This document shows, in pieces, positions 34,044-44,953 of a stretch of DNA of 64,000 bases; position 1 is the stretch's first letter; every line of letters starts with the position of its first letter. The notes beneath the pieces are model-generated. The model ran no database searches. It was given only the letters and a program-made list of their open reading frames with translations, and had not been told where the DNA came from. The translations under genes were made by a program, and so were the position numbers. The stretch covers positions 149,967,229-150,031,228 of the forward strand of contig OX328123.1 in assembly GCA_946811695.1 (NCBI GenBank), read 5' to 3'. Source of the stretch: Gonocerus acuteangulatus. Lineage: Eukaryota > Arthropoda > Insecta > Hemiptera > Coreidae.

Positions 34044-34253
34044 GTGCTCATAATGAATCCTTGAGATTCGTTGGTTCTTTTCCCCGATGGACTCCTATCA
34101 TGCATATGCATGAAGTTCTTGACCCTACAATAAGTCACTACATAATTAAAGAGACAGGGCACTTCTTTGAAGCACGTCAAAACAGCAAGTATAAACATAT
34201 TGCTGATATAGTTAATTATATTTATAACTGCCTGAATAATAAGCGTTACAAAT
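34044..34253 (+). CDS. Candidate internal coding exon, 70 codons
   Basis: ATTGCAG precedes and GTAAGAG follows a 210-base segment with one open frame. It starts and ends in phase 1, so it could be skipped or shuffled without a shift. The protein part runs AHNESLRFVGSFPRWTPIMH ... LDPTISHYIIKETGHFFEAR ... KHIADIVNYIYNCLNNKRYK. The piece ETGHFFEAR followed by an amphipathic helix resembles the catalytic-histidine end of an alpha/beta hydrolase, but that is a guess. The segment is single-copy in the window and less AT-rich than its flanks. No neighbouring exon was found. It could also be a relic of an unrecognised element. Confidence 0.45.
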
Positions 34254-34299
34254 GTAAGAGGCTTAAGTATATTACTTTTTACGTTCTATGAATAGGGGT

Positions 34300-34740
34300 T
34301 TTTTTTTGTGTGTATTTTTCCCTTACAATATTTTAGTTATAAAAATTGCTTGGATACTTGTATTACCCTTATCGTATTTTTTTTTATTTGCTTATATTTT
34401 TTGGACAATAATGTAATTAATATAATAATAGTCATTCTTCATGTAGGATCTGCATAAGTAAGCACATTCCTCAGAAGGTCGGAACTTAACTACGCATTTC
34501 CGGACAATTTGTTTAAATTACGAGTACTGTTTATTAATACCTAATGTACATGAATAATTATGGTATTTTATATATTTACAATCAGTTGAAGCCAGTGCAG
34601 GCAAATTAATAATTTCTTTGCGGACAAACCACCAGTCTTTATGGATATGGTTCTTAATGGATTTAGTTTCGGTCCTTATGGATATTATATATATATATAT
34701 ATATATTTGAGAAAAAGATTAGAGAGAAACAGGTAGTTAC
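34300..34740. other. Unassigned AT-rich DNA
   Basis: Carries a faint copy of the family A 3' region (AGCACATTCCTCAGAAGG at about 34462) and a short (TA)n at 34683-34706. No gene is seen. Confidence 0.4.
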
Positions 34741-34798
34741 GGGGTTGACTGATTAGGATAGCCGAGATCGACACTCCTGTACAAGGCCAACATAGACT

Positions 34799-35160
34799 TA
34801 GATCAGACATGGAGCTTCACATCAGTGCTGCAACTATTCCAAGAGCACTAAGAAGTCATGGTTATGTGGCAAGGGTAAAGGTCAAGAAACCATTGCATAA
34901 AAACAAACAGACAACTACGAATGCAATTTTTTCGTAAGCATGAAAATTGAAGAATTTCTGCCTGGACAAGAGTTGTAGGTCAGGCAAAACCAAAATAAGC
35001 CGCTTGGGACAATGCTGGCGTAGGAAAAAAATAACCTGGGTCTCCCATTAGTAACTGGGAATTCCAGTCTACTTGAAAATTTGGTGGTGGCAGTCAAATG
35101 GTCCGGGGTGCATAAAGGACCAAAATGTTCGATGGATTGCCAGAATAGGAGGGAAAATGA
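34799..35160 (+). pseudogene. Tc1-like transposase relic
   Basis: Frames across stops read HISAATIPRALRSHGYVARV and KVKKPLHKN (end of the Tc1 DNA-binding domain, 'TI+RALR..GY..R.+..KP'), then, after a shift, WKFGGGSQMVRGA, the Tc1 'FGGGSVMVWG' motif just before the second catalytic acid. Both ends of the element are missing and there are several stops. It runs into a 59-bp minisatellite. Confidence 0.75.
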
Positions 35161-35181
35161 ATTCCGAGTGCCGACTAGAAC

Positions 35182-35419
35182 GGGTCTTTCATGAGTTTTA
35201 AGAATCTAAGAAGAAAGCCGTAGTTTTATCATCAAATGGTGAGTCTTTCATGAGTTTTAAGAATCTAAGAAGAAAGCCGTAGATTTATCACCAAATGGTG
35301 AGTCTTTCATGAGTTTTAAGAATCTAAGAAGAAAGCCGTAGTTTTATCACCAAATGGTGAGTCTTTCATGAGTTTTAAGAATCTAAGAAGAAAGCCGTAG
35401 TTTTATCACCAAATGGTGA
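35182..35419 (+). repeat. 59-bp minisatellite, 4 copies
   Basis: Unit GAGTCTTTCATGAGTTTTAA, GAATCTAAGAAGAAAGCCGT, AGTTTTATCACCAAATGGT; starts at 35182, 35241, 35300 and 35359. It follows the Tc1 relic and may be built from its downstream sequence. Confidence 0.95.
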
Positions 35420-35557
35420 AAAAAAAAAAAAAAATAAAAATAAAGGGTTTTTATAAGTTGTTGCCATTAGGAGCAATCGGAGCTAAAATGGAGATATTTC
35501 CGCTTTGGATACTGTCCGTTTCCTGTTTTGACGCCTAAGATTTTGATTCGCTTTGCG

Positions 35558-36165
35558 TTTTAGCGCGGTTCATCCCTCCCTTCATAGGGAGGAACCCCGC
35601 GTATAAGGTTGATCTCATGAAACAATCCGGAAGTGCCGACTAGAAAATTTTGCGTTTCAGACCCCATAGAGACCGTAAATAACGGTGGTTCAAATTTATA
35701 TATATATATATATATATATATGTCTGTTCGCGCTTTTCTGGCCTCAATAATGGTCCGATTTTGTTAAAATTTGGTATAAAAATCTTTCGTCTAATTTGAA
35801 AGGTCAAGCTCCAGCAGAAAGATTGAAGCCACGAGAGAATGGAATTTTATTTGCCATGAAGCACATATTTACAGTTGATTATAACAGTAAAATGAATTTT
35901 CTAGTAAAACAAGAAATTTAAAATGACAACGAATTTTTGGTTGATTGGAATAGAGCCTTCTGTGCAGTAGTTGAAGAGTGAGCAAGTTTTCAGTACATAA
36001 TTGCATTGACTCATTGAGCCATCCTCAAGAATGAGGATTAAGAATTATCCGCTTCTGTGTAAGTTAGCTAATGACAGTTTCCTGTGATTTGTGATGCTAA
36101 TCTATTCTATTTCTTCGAGATGGGAACCGCGCTAAGATGACGCAGTTCCTGCGAGTCGGACTTTT
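35558..36165 (+). mobile_element. Helentron-like element, family B, copy 6 (short)
   Basis: TTTTAGCGCGGTTCATCCC with the 5' hairpin, the ACCGTAAATAACGG block, short (TA)n at 35698-35721, then a deleted interior and the 3' end GAACCGCGCTAAGATGACGC, AGTTCCTGCGAGTCGGAC, TTTT. 608 bp. A second family B 3' end lies just downstream. Confidence 0.75.
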
Positions 36166-36216
36166 TTATTTTACATTTCTACCAGTGCTTATGTTTTTCA
36201 CGAAAGATATAGACAA

Positions 36217-36309
36217 AACTATAACTGTTTCTATTCCAGGCTTTCCAAATGTCACTAGGGATAAGAACAAAAACGCGCTAAGATGACGCAGTTCCTGCGA
36301 GTCGGACTG
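36217..36309 (+). mobile_element. Second family B 3' end in tandem
   Basis: AACTGTTTCTATTCCAG, GGGATAAGAACAAAAACGC, GCTAAGATGACGCAGTTCC, TGCGAGTCGGAC: a second 3' terminus in the same orientation, 144 bases after the first. It is followed by TGCG instead of the usual TTTT. Confidence 0.75.
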
Positions 36310-36495
36310 CGATTTAAACGAAAGTTTTTTCCCCTTTATTTTGTGATGTATATCAGTTCTCTTGGAATTAGTTGATATTTGGTTAGTACGGTTTAAGAAG
36401 CTCTAGTCGGCTATAATTCTATTTTTTTATTTCTTGTCCGTAAAGTTAATGTTTCATTATTACTGATGTAAAGAAAACATTATATTTACAGTACT

Positions 36496-36719
36496 ATGGG
36501 CGTACATAAGAGGGGACTGAAGAGGCTGCAGCCCTCTCCCGAAACCTGTAAAAATGTGTCATAAAAACCTTTAAAGTAAATTAAATACGATCACATAGTT
36601 CAGAAAAAATAAATTTTTAATTGGCTAACTATTACAACTTCTAGATTGTTAGTATTACATAAACCACAAATGTTCTCAGCCCCCCCCTTCTCCAAAATTC
36701 TCCCTATAAACACCCGCGG
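36496..36719. mobile_element. TIR MITE G, copy 1
   Basis: Left end ATGGGCGTACATAAG; right end decayed (ATAAACACCCGCGG). Interior as in the other four copies (GGGCTGCAGCCC-type stretch, AATAAATTAAAT, CTAGATTGTTAGTATTACAT, C-run). Confidence 0.7.
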
Positions 36720-37311
36720 TAAGTACATTCTATTATATTCTAGCTAACTTGTTATTTATGTCACAATAAGAGCAAGAAAGATTGGGAAAGTTTGTCCTTA
36801 TAAAACTATATGTACATCGCTGAAAGGTTTATGACTAGTCGTTATACATTAAAATTATTATCAGTTGACCCTTTGTTGAACATAATTCCAGCTAGGCACA
36901 ATGCCGAAGTGTTTTTATTTTACAATGAACAAGAAGAACTAAAAGAAAACGACCAAGTTTTCGATGGAAGGAGGTGTTGTGTTTGTTCAAGGGCCATGGC
37001 GAATCCCGGATAATCTCCTTTGTGTTTACTATCTATTCGTGGACTTTTTTTTCGCCAACTTTCTTGGGAAGTGAGGGAAACGGCGAGTTGATAGAGAAAG
37101 CGACCAATCGACCAATTGCCGATCTCTTTGTGAGTAAGTAGGACCAAGAGGAGGGATTGCGGTGACGGGTAGCCTTCCTGGTTCGGTGGTTAGTTCCCCT
37201 ACTTATAGAAGGAAGTCGCTATAAAGAAGCAGGACAAAGTGAAGAAATGTATATATGGCTAAGTGAAGAATATCGTAGGCAAAGATCAAATAGACAAGCC
37301 CTGATGGAAGG
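36720..37311. other. Unassigned DNA
   Basis: A 67-codon frame at 36810-37013 has fairly balanced composition (ends RRCCVCSRAMANPG) but matches nothing I know and lacks splice signals. No element ends seen. Confidence 0.35.
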
Positions 37312-37317
37312 CACACA

Positions 37318-37395
<78 letters not shown>
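37312..37395 (+). repeat. (CA)n(TA)n microsatellite
   Basis: About 19 CA units pass into about 22 TA units. Confidence 0.97.
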
Positions 37396-37397
<2 letters not shown>

Positions 37398-37520
37398 CAA
37401 TCAGGGATTAGTTGGGATTCGGCTAAGAAAACTTCAATACGATTTTTGTAAAAAATCTATATTAAGGACGTTTCGACTAATCTTTGGTAGCCTTCGTCAC
37501 CTAAAATGACAACAAAAAAC
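37396..37520 (-). mobile_element. Penelope-like tail D, copy 2
   Basis: GCAATCAGGGATTAGTTGGG, TTCGGCTAAGAAAAC, then the inverted ribozyme-like block (complement: GTGACGA, stem II GGCTAC with a mutated partner, GAAACGTCC) at about 37471-37500. The first core base is G for C. Confidence 0.6.
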
Positions 37521-37904
37521 AAAACAAAGAAAAAACAGAATTAATACACAGAAAAAAGGTTTACCAGTAAGATGAATGATAGGTCTATAAATACAAATCA
37601 ACTTTTTTTAAAAGAACAATTTGTTGTTAAAATATTGGAACAATTATGTTATGTATTACTAAACAGGTAAAGTGAATATTAGTTGTATATCTGGAAATTA
37701 GTTGTAGAAAGTCATACCTTCATTGGTATGTTGTCCCTTATCGTCTGTTAAAAATTAATAAATATTATTATTAGTGTCTATTCACTTGTATATACCTCAT
37801 TTAAAATGTGTTTTATGGTTCTATTGATTTTCTAGAACTAATTTCTAGATATACAACTAATATTCATTTTACCTGTTTAGTAATATCATAATTGTTCTAG
37901 AGAG

Positions 37905-37995
37905 TCCGCTGGCAAGGTCCCCATGTATGAAAAAGAAGACTGTATGTTACACAGTACATTACATCGGTTTGTCAGATGGAGCTAAAGCATATTTA
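37905..37995 (+). repeat. Copy of the 29340 repeat unit
   Basis: CCATGTATGAAAAAGAAGAC, TGTATGTTACACAGTACATT, then GGAGCTAAAGCATATTTATG: one unit of the decayed repeat at 29340-29705. Confidence 0.6.
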
Positions 37996-37999
37996 TGTT

Positions 38000-38455
38000 C
38001 CTCAATTTGAGCAGAAGGTTCTAAACGAAACTAATTTTTTTTTTTTTTTGTGTGTTCCTATTCATTCCTAATTTTCGTATTGGATACCAGTTGAAAAATG
38101 TTTATGGTTAGCTGGAAATGGGGACCGTAGGTGACAGGAGCATTGTACCCATCATACTATGTCTCTAGAAATGAATTAGGATTTATAGCTTTATTAGCGA
38201 ACCTCTCGAATCATATATATTGAATATTAGACAAAAAGAAATTATTACCATACACATTATGGTAAAATGATCTATGAGATCATTAAATGACCTCATAACC
38301 ATTCCCAGCCCTTTATTCAAAATGGGAGTTCGCTCCAAGGACCTTGACACTTTCCACATTTTTTAATAAAGAAAAACTTCTCATGTAGTATAATATTCAC
38401 ATTGCGTTCTCCTTATTCTCTCATTATTATAATGAATAATGTAGAATTTTAATTA
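38000..38455. other. Unassigned AT-rich DNA
   Basis: No recognisable structure other than short T-runs. Confidence 0.4.
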
Positions 38456-39060
38456 TCATTGGAACAGAATAACCTTGATAGCTACTAGAATACAGAACAT
38501 CAAGTTAAGAGAAAATATATAGTTTCTATTAAGAATTATCACTCTACTGCTGTCCCTCAACAATTCGAACATGTCATGTGGGATATTTAGTTTTTGTCGA
38601 CTTCTGCACTCTGTAAGTAGGTGTTTACAGTAGTCTGTATTGCATATATCAGAAATTGGTTTGTTAAGTCCTGTCATGAGGTATTGGTGTGTTAGTCTTG
38701 TGTGGCCAATTCGGAGTCGAAGTACAATTTCTTCTCGTATTTTACCAAGGTAGGTGGATGTCCACTCCTAGTCAAGATGTCTTGCTAATAATGTATTAGG
38801 TTTTTTTAAGTTTCATTGGTCAAGTCTTGTGTAATTGATCGGTTAAGCTCGTGTTGTCTTATGGCAATCTGGCAATCTGCTAGAGAGCTTTTTGCTAAAC
38901 CTTCATGCCCCGGCAGCCAGTACATTGTAATGTGCTTGTTGTGTGAGTGAATAGTCTTGAAAATGTCTGTTATTACTTGATGCGTGGAGTATCTGTCTGC
39001 TAGTGTCTGTAGTATGCTCAATGAATCAGTCACTGCATAGAATCACGACTCGTCTGTCTG
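38456..39060 (-). pseudogene. LINE 3' end with RNase H domain
   Basis: On the minus strand from 39060: FYAVTDSLSILQTLADRYST, then HITMYWLPGHEGLAKSSLAD, the middle and end of an RNase H domain (TDS and WLPGHxG..xxxxAD signatures). After a frame shift: GKIREEIVLRLRIGHTRLTH, QYLMTGLNKPISDIC, the zinc-finger-like tail ('LRIGHTRLTH.YL') that follows RNase H in I-type and related LINEs. RT and endonuclease are absent. Stops and the shift make it a relic. A second 3' piece lies at 58440-58720. Confidence 0.85.
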
Positions 39061-39394
39061 TCCTGGGAGTACAAAAGATATAATATTATCTTACTGTCAA
39101 TGCCCAACGCAAAGCACAAAATTTTGGGGGTATGTTCAATTCGTGTCTTTACTTTCTGCAGTGGTGGCATAGGACTAAAATTTTATAAAAAAAAGTTTCA
39201 TCACATCTTGGACAAAATAGAGGTTTTATTATTTATTCATTTAATTGTATCACTCAAATTCAAAAGGACCCACTTAAGTCTGTGGGGGCGGTAATGGAGT
39301 TTGCCAACCATTCTATGCGGATTAAATATTTATGTATTATACTGAAATAATGTATCTTGGAGTCTTAGGATAATCATTCAAGGGAAACATGATA
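39061..39394. other. Unassigned DNA
   Basis: May hold upstream LINE sequence beyond recognition. Nothing callable. Confidence 0.35.
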
Positions 39395-39534
39395 TTTGGC
39401 TAGGAAACGTCAATAATATGTTTGGAAAAACCTATATTCTGAACGTTTCGGCTACTCTTTGGTAGTCTTCGTCGGCAATGAATGGTGGTCGTGGGGAAAG
39501 ACCAACTTTAGCAGTTAACGGAACATCGTGTGAA
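39395..39534 (-). mobile_element. Penelope-like tail D, copy 3
   Basis: GGCTAGGAAACGTCAATAAT, then the inverted motif whose complement reads CCGACGA, stem II GACTACC/GGTAGTC-type arms (loop AAAGA), GAAACGTTC. One core base differs (C for T). It is separated by a Helitron from an inverted copy at 40303. Confidence 0.6.
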
Positions 39535-39661
39535 TCTACTATATAATTGCCATAATACCACTCACCCACTCAGTGAATCATCGCCCAGCCCAAACCACTT
39601 GACAGAGAAATTTGAAATTTTGCATGGACACTCTCTTTAGGATGTAAATACTCGCTAAGAA

Positions 39662-39696
<35 letters not shown>

Positions 39697-40297
39697 TCTT
39701 TGTAAGCATTTTTAGAGTGGTTTGAATTTTTAGTTTTGCTCGCCTAGGCAGCATGCGCTGCTAGGACGATAACAGAGCAGCTGTTACCGTACTGTATCTA
39801 TTTCAAAGTATTATTTTTAATTGCGTTTAATTTCAACTATGATGGTAGTCCTTGAATTACTAGAAATAAACCATTTTAATTGAGGTTCATTTCAACTTGT
39901 CCCCCGGTGATGTTCCATCCGAGGTAATAATATCCCAAACCCTTGCACAGCCTCCTCACCCATCAGCATGCCCAGTCACAACAGCACTTCTTCGTAATGC
40001 TCGCAAATATACATAATGGGTGTTTCCAAATGACACCTTAGAGACATACATTTTTAAATTTTAACGTACATTATTAACCTATAAGGGTATAACTCCTGTT
40101 ACTGGTAACATATAGATAACGGATTATCTCTGGATTATCTGTTTATTGATACTGGTCCTGAGCGCCCTAGAGTCAAGAAACATTATTCTTTGATTACTTA
40201 TCAATTGATGAATAACATATACTATGACGGGAACCATGCTATAATAAACTGCGCAAAATTATATAGTAGCGTTAATATTGACGATACATTATTTAAC
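39535..40297 (+). mobile_element. Non-autonomous Helitron E, copy 3
   Basis: Starts TCTACTATATAATTGCC after A, directly next to Penelope sequence, which fixes the family's 5' terminus. Body as in copies 1 and 2, with a T-run at 39667-39695. The 3' end is lost: homology stops at GATACATTATTTAAC and the usual GGGTATTCGGCTAG is missing. Confidence 0.75.
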
Positions 40298-40302
40298 ACT
40301 AG

Positions 40303-40455
40303 AATAGGACGTTTTCCCGGCATTCGTTGCTGTCGAGAGCTAACAAAGCGTAGCCGAAACGTTAAAAATATAAATATTTTCCAAAATCTTATCGATATTT
40401 CCTAGCCCAAATATTCCCTGACTGATTCTCACCTCAACGGCTAATCATCTACACC
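40303..40455 (+). mobile_element. Penelope-like tail D, copy 4
   Basis: Ribozyme-like block at about 40331-40365 (CTGTCGA, AGCTA/TAGC stem, GAAACGTTA) and the downstream module ending CCTAGCCCAAATATTCCCTG. CTGTCGA breaks the CTGANGA core, so it should be inactive. Inverted relative to copy 3 across the Helitron. Confidence 0.55.
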
Positions 40456-41575
40456 TCATTTTGAATCTAATGGTTTGGAATGTTAAACACATTGAAAATC
40501 GGAAGAACGTTTATCTCGGAATGGCTATTGGATTCTGTACCGGTTCTCCTTACGCCTTCCTTGGCTATTGTGCTTGGACCGTGGGAGGCCATGAGGAGGC
40601 GTTGCCAAAAAGCTGAGGATTGTCCGAGGTTCTTGGAACCTGTTGACGTGCGTGTTCTCAGCTTCTAGCGGCTTCTACCTCCTTGTTATCCATCTCCTTC
40701 TCTACCTCTCTGGATCAGCGGTCTATACCTCTATGCTTTTGTTAAGGGTTCCCATTATTCTGAGTCGCTACATCTAAAAGTCTACTGGGAAGGGCCTTAC
40801 TACAGTCAAGTCAAGTTGATACTACCGGAAAAGTTTCTTCTTTTTCTTAATAGCTTTTCAAAGGGCTTTTTGTAGACAAATAAAATTCTGTTTTGTTTAT
40901 ACTTTATTAATATTACTGTCTTTATAAAGATTTCAGTTTATGTTTTAATTTTTATTAAGTTTTATGTTTTTATAATCAATTCCAACATATCCACCACCTC
41001 CCCTTTCTACGTAGTCTATGGTTGTATTAAAAAAGCAGTCCTCACCAGGCTGTCAAAGAGACAGCATTCGAAACGCTTTTACCAAGCTAAGGCAATTCAA
41101 CCACGCGTTTCATAGCTGCCCATTGAAATTTGGCGAATACTTGATAAAATATTAATACTGGAGTTACTGCAATAAATAATTAATACAGAAAAAATTAAAA
41201 ATCAATAATAAGAAAAATTATATAATTTCTTGAAAAGAAAATACACTTAATAATAATAAATCTAAATTTAATAAAATCAAAGAAGCTAAAAAATAATGTT
41301 AATGTTTCGTAGTTAATACTTCTTTTATTTTTATTTCAATTAAGCTTATTATTATTAGAATAATTTATTAATCAGCCCTGTAGCTATCAAGAATCAAAGC
41401 TCTCTGGCTTCATAGTCATCTCCAAGAATATAACAGGGAAGGCCATTTTTTGACAGGTGTATTAAGGAGTTTCCGGTCAATCTTGCCAAAAATGCTATAT
41501 TAATATATATTAACATTCCAAATTCTTAAATAAAATAATAAACCATGAAGATTAGATAGTTAGCCGTCGAGGTGA
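40456..41575. other. Unassigned DNA
   Basis: 40470-40800 is GC-richer without a recognisable frame; the rest is AT-rich. GGCTGTC/GACAGCA-type inverted pair next to CGAAACGC at about 41046 is noted but lacks a ribozyme core. Confidence 0.4.
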
Positions 41576-41830
41576 TAAGCAATCAGGGATTAGTTGGGAT
41601 TCGGCTAAGAAAACACCAATACGATTTTTGTAAAAAAAAGTCTATGTTCAGGACGTTTTGGCTACTCTTTGGTAGCCTTCGCCAGCAATGAAAGTGCCGG
41701 GAGGCAGAGGAAGACCAAAGTTAACAGTTAAGTAACCATAGTGAAAATATATCCGTATTTTTGTAAAAAGATTTTTACAAAAATCGTATTGATGTTTTCC
41801 CAGCCGAATCCCACCTATTCCCTGATTGGT
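41576..41830 (-). mobile_element. Penelope-like tail D, copy 5, fold-back
   Basis: TAAGCAATCAGGGATTAG, TTCGGCTAAGAAAACACC, AATACGATTTTTGTAAAA, the inverted motif (complement CTGGCGA, perfect GGCTAC/GTAGCC stem II, AAAACGTCC), then after about 60 bp the outer block again in opposite orientation (AAAATCGTATTGATG, CCGAATCCCACC). Two core bases are altered. Confidence 0.6.
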
Positions 41831-41965
41831 TAAAATAATAAATTACCGGAATATATTAATAGTAAAATTCTTTTTATGTTTATAATTTAATTTAGTTTAT
41901 AAAATACCTCATCTACAATGTTCTGGAGACATCTTCACATTGGGTAGTATATCCGTCCCCTAACT

Positions 41966-42211
41966 ATGGGCGTATACGAGGGGGCTGAGGGGACTGCAAA
42001 CCCCCTCCCGAAATTTAGATTTAATCGGTAAAAATAATCATAAAAACCTTAAAAATAAATTAAATAAGATCACTTAGTTTAGAGATAATACTTTTTTGTT
42101 ATGTAATAGGATTTTAGTTGGCTAACTATTCCAAATTCTAGATTGTTAGTATTCCATGCCCCTAAAATGCTCCCAGCCCCCCCCCGAAATAATTTTCTAT
42201 ATACGCCCATG
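41966..42211. mobile_element. TIR MITE G, copy 2
   Basis: ATGGGCGTATACG ... inverted GGGCGTATATAG with C- and G-runs next to each end and the common AT-rich centre. The flanks contain imperfect CCTTAACT/CCCTAACT repeats. Confidence 0.75.
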
Positions 42212-42797
42212 TCCTTAACTACTACAGCATTGAACAGCTGAAGGCTAGACAGTGGTTACATGATAGTAGGATCCTTGGAATATGGTGGAACTATCACAGG
42301 CTGTGTCTGTAGTTATTCTGACATCAACCTTGGACGGTGAGAACAACGACTCGACAGCATGCTAGCTTCGTCATCTTGCCCAAACTGTCTGCTATATAGT
42401 TTTTCCTTTCCTTGTGAGGAACTGGCGGAAGTAGTTTGGCCTCCATAACAGCTGGCTAATGGTAGGGCTTCTTCTAGGCAACAACCCCTTCAAGGTCTCT
42501 AGCTACTCTCGAGACACACTATAACGTTGCTTTCTCCATATTCAGTTATTTATTTAAATAGATCAGTCAACAGATTCACAGGAAAATCATCAAGTAAGAA
42601 CTGCATTAGCTTGTTTGGTCGTCAACCACAGAATGCAACAACGCGAAAAAATCAGTTCTGACTCTAGTAAGTATTCCACAGTAAATAATATCAATATACT
42701 AATTAAATAAAATAAACAATGATAAAAATTCCCCAAAAAACGGAACTGTGTAAATTGCGCACAATCCACAGACTGTCAATTTATATTTTAAAAGATG
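42212..42797. other. Unassigned DNA
   Basis: 42230-42540 is GC-richer and single-copy in the window. No frame or ends recognised. Confidence 0.4.
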
Positions 42798-43594
42798 GGT
42801 ACTTACGTAATAGTTGCACCGATCTCGAGAAGTGGGTCTCGTTCAGGAATCCGGTGCACGAAATGAGAACTCAATTGAAGTTGTGGCAATATGGGACCGA
42901 AAGACCACTTATGAATATTATCAACGAGTTGGATTGATTAGAGTTTCGATATAACCTTGAGCGAGCGGAAGCGCAAAGCAATTATGCCACTTCTTAACAT
43001 AAGTGCTACTGGTTTCCTAGGTTATATAACATTAGCACTTATGTTAATTGCATAATTGCTATGCGTTTCCGCTCGCTCAAGGTTGTATCGAAGCTCTATA
43101 TAATCCAACTCGTTGGTAATATAGATCACTGTAATTTTGGATTATGGTTTTTCGGTGGAAAATGGGCCGATATGCAATTCAACATTGCTTCAAAAGAGTC
43201 TCTTTTCTCATTGCTATTACGTTTGTCGCCATATGATGTTGTCTTATTGCAAAATGCAATGGCATCTTTTTCAATCGTTGGTAAATCCCAAATACTCGTT
43301 GTCCTAGCCAAAAGAACAGCACAAAGAGCACTACAACACTAAGAAGTAAAACAAAAACAATAAATATAACTTGTAAAAAACACAAATCTAACAGTAAGCG
43401 AACAGAAAACGATGACTAGAACGGAAGAAAGAACAGCCAACGGAATTTCCCATAGGAATGAACCAATAGAAATGCTAATGAGTTATGCGTGTGCGCTGAT
43501 GATGGAGATAACTTCATTTGAGTTCTCATTTCACGATCCGGATCCCTCAACGAAACCCATTTCTTGAGATCGGTGCAACTAGCACGTAAGTACC
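42798..43594 (-). mobile_element. Merlin-like element, second family
   Basis: TIRs of about 80 bp: GGTACTTACGTAATAGTTGC, ACCGATCTCGAGAAGTGGG ... and the complement at 43515-43594. Flanks AAAAGATG and AAAAAATA agree at 6 of 8 positions. On the minus strand SIWDLPTIEKDAIAF, followed by decayed sequence, matches the start of ISXO2/Merlin-type transposases seen at 32447 and 46251. An inner palindrome (GCAATTATGCC ... TTGCATAATTGC; 42945-43110) shares the GCGAGCGGAA motif with the other Merlin family. Confidence 0.6.
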
Positions 43595-43602
43595 AAAAAA
43601 TA

Positions 43603-44750
43603 ATAGGTTACAGCTTAGGATTAGGAACTATCCTAAGTTCTGGCGTCCGTCAGATTTTCCAGTTTGCAGTTGTCCACTCTTGAATCAATTAAGGGCTTGG
43701 TGAGCCTAGGGACGGCCTGAGCCCAAAATTCAACTCATTATAAAATAAAATCTTGAGTGCGTGCCCAAGTTTTGAGATCCAGATCATCAGTAGAGCCCAC
43801 TACTTATGGACTAACCTCGGCCTTTAATCTGAGAAAAAGCTAAGTCGGACAACATAAAAGAGGAAAAAGGTATATATTTAGACCCGTTCTTGAGGGTTTT
43901 TTCACGCAACTCTTGCGAGGCAGGTTTTGTTTTTAATACATTTTTTCTGTACCGACTGGTTTTTGCTCTCCGTCTATCTCCGTTGGGAAGAAATTCCTTT
44001 GTCTGCCTCCTTTTTTGTGTACCTCCTCTTATCTTAAGTACCTATTGTTATCAATACCCTTGTACTTTCTCAGGTCCTTATGCTATGCCTCCATTGCTGG
44101 GTTAGTGAAAAGCAATGCTCGTGCAGCTATAAACACGTTCCAAGATGGACGGATATTTTCATCATCTTCTAGACAGGAACAATGCTCTTGATTATAATAA
44201 ACTAATATAGAAATGCAACCAGACTGCGGAAACGTTAACAATTATTTTCGACCCCTGTTATTAAAAATATACATACATAAAACAATTCATTCGTATATTC
44301 CTTAAGAAGTTATCACAAATAGCCCTGTGAGTGATATTATTTTGGAGTTCATCTTTTGGCCTACATTAAGCCGAATCCCTGTGTTTAAGATCGAAGATAG
44401 TAACAGTGGGATGGAAAATACTCTCAGCTGTTTGGAATTCCTGTGGTCCTGAAGGCTGAAAGAGAAAATGGCGGTAAAGTTGTGACGACAGCTCGTGACA
44501 TTTCCCCGGTTTCACAAATCACAGAGTCAAGACAATGGTAGGGATCTTACAAGGACGGCATTAAGCTCTATACATTCATAAATTTTTCACAATTGTGCAT
44601 AGATTTTACTTTTCATTATTTTATTTTATTGGACAACGACGTTGTGTACATAGTAGGGGGCGTTTACTTCGTTAGCGCAAATTCATTTTTTAATATAAAC
44701 ATATGTTCTTAATTAGGTATAATATTTTTAACAGTTAACGTATTCGGTTA
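43603..44750. other. Unassigned DNA
   Basis: No element ends, tandem structure or coding relic recognised. The frame at 43890-44105 shows only hydrophobic low-complexity sequence. Confidence 0.4.
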
Positions 44751-44873
44751 TTTTAGCACTTTCCTCCGAAGGAAAGTAGCTATTGAGGTTGGACTCATGA
44801 CGGAATTTTTGAAAAATTTCTTCAAATCTTTATCGATCCTACCTAGTAGACACCGAAAATGACCCCCGTTAAA

Positions 44874-44953
<80 letters not shown>

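Noticed and set aside
36810..37013. 67-codon frame ending RRCCVCSRAMANPG
   Set aside because: Cysteine pattern too short for any zinc finger and no splice signals.
41040..41080. Hairpin GGCTGTC/GACAGC with CGAAACGC, hammerhead-like
   Set aside because: The CTGANGA core is absent and the bases between stem and GAAAC do not fit. Probably chance or decay beyond recognition.
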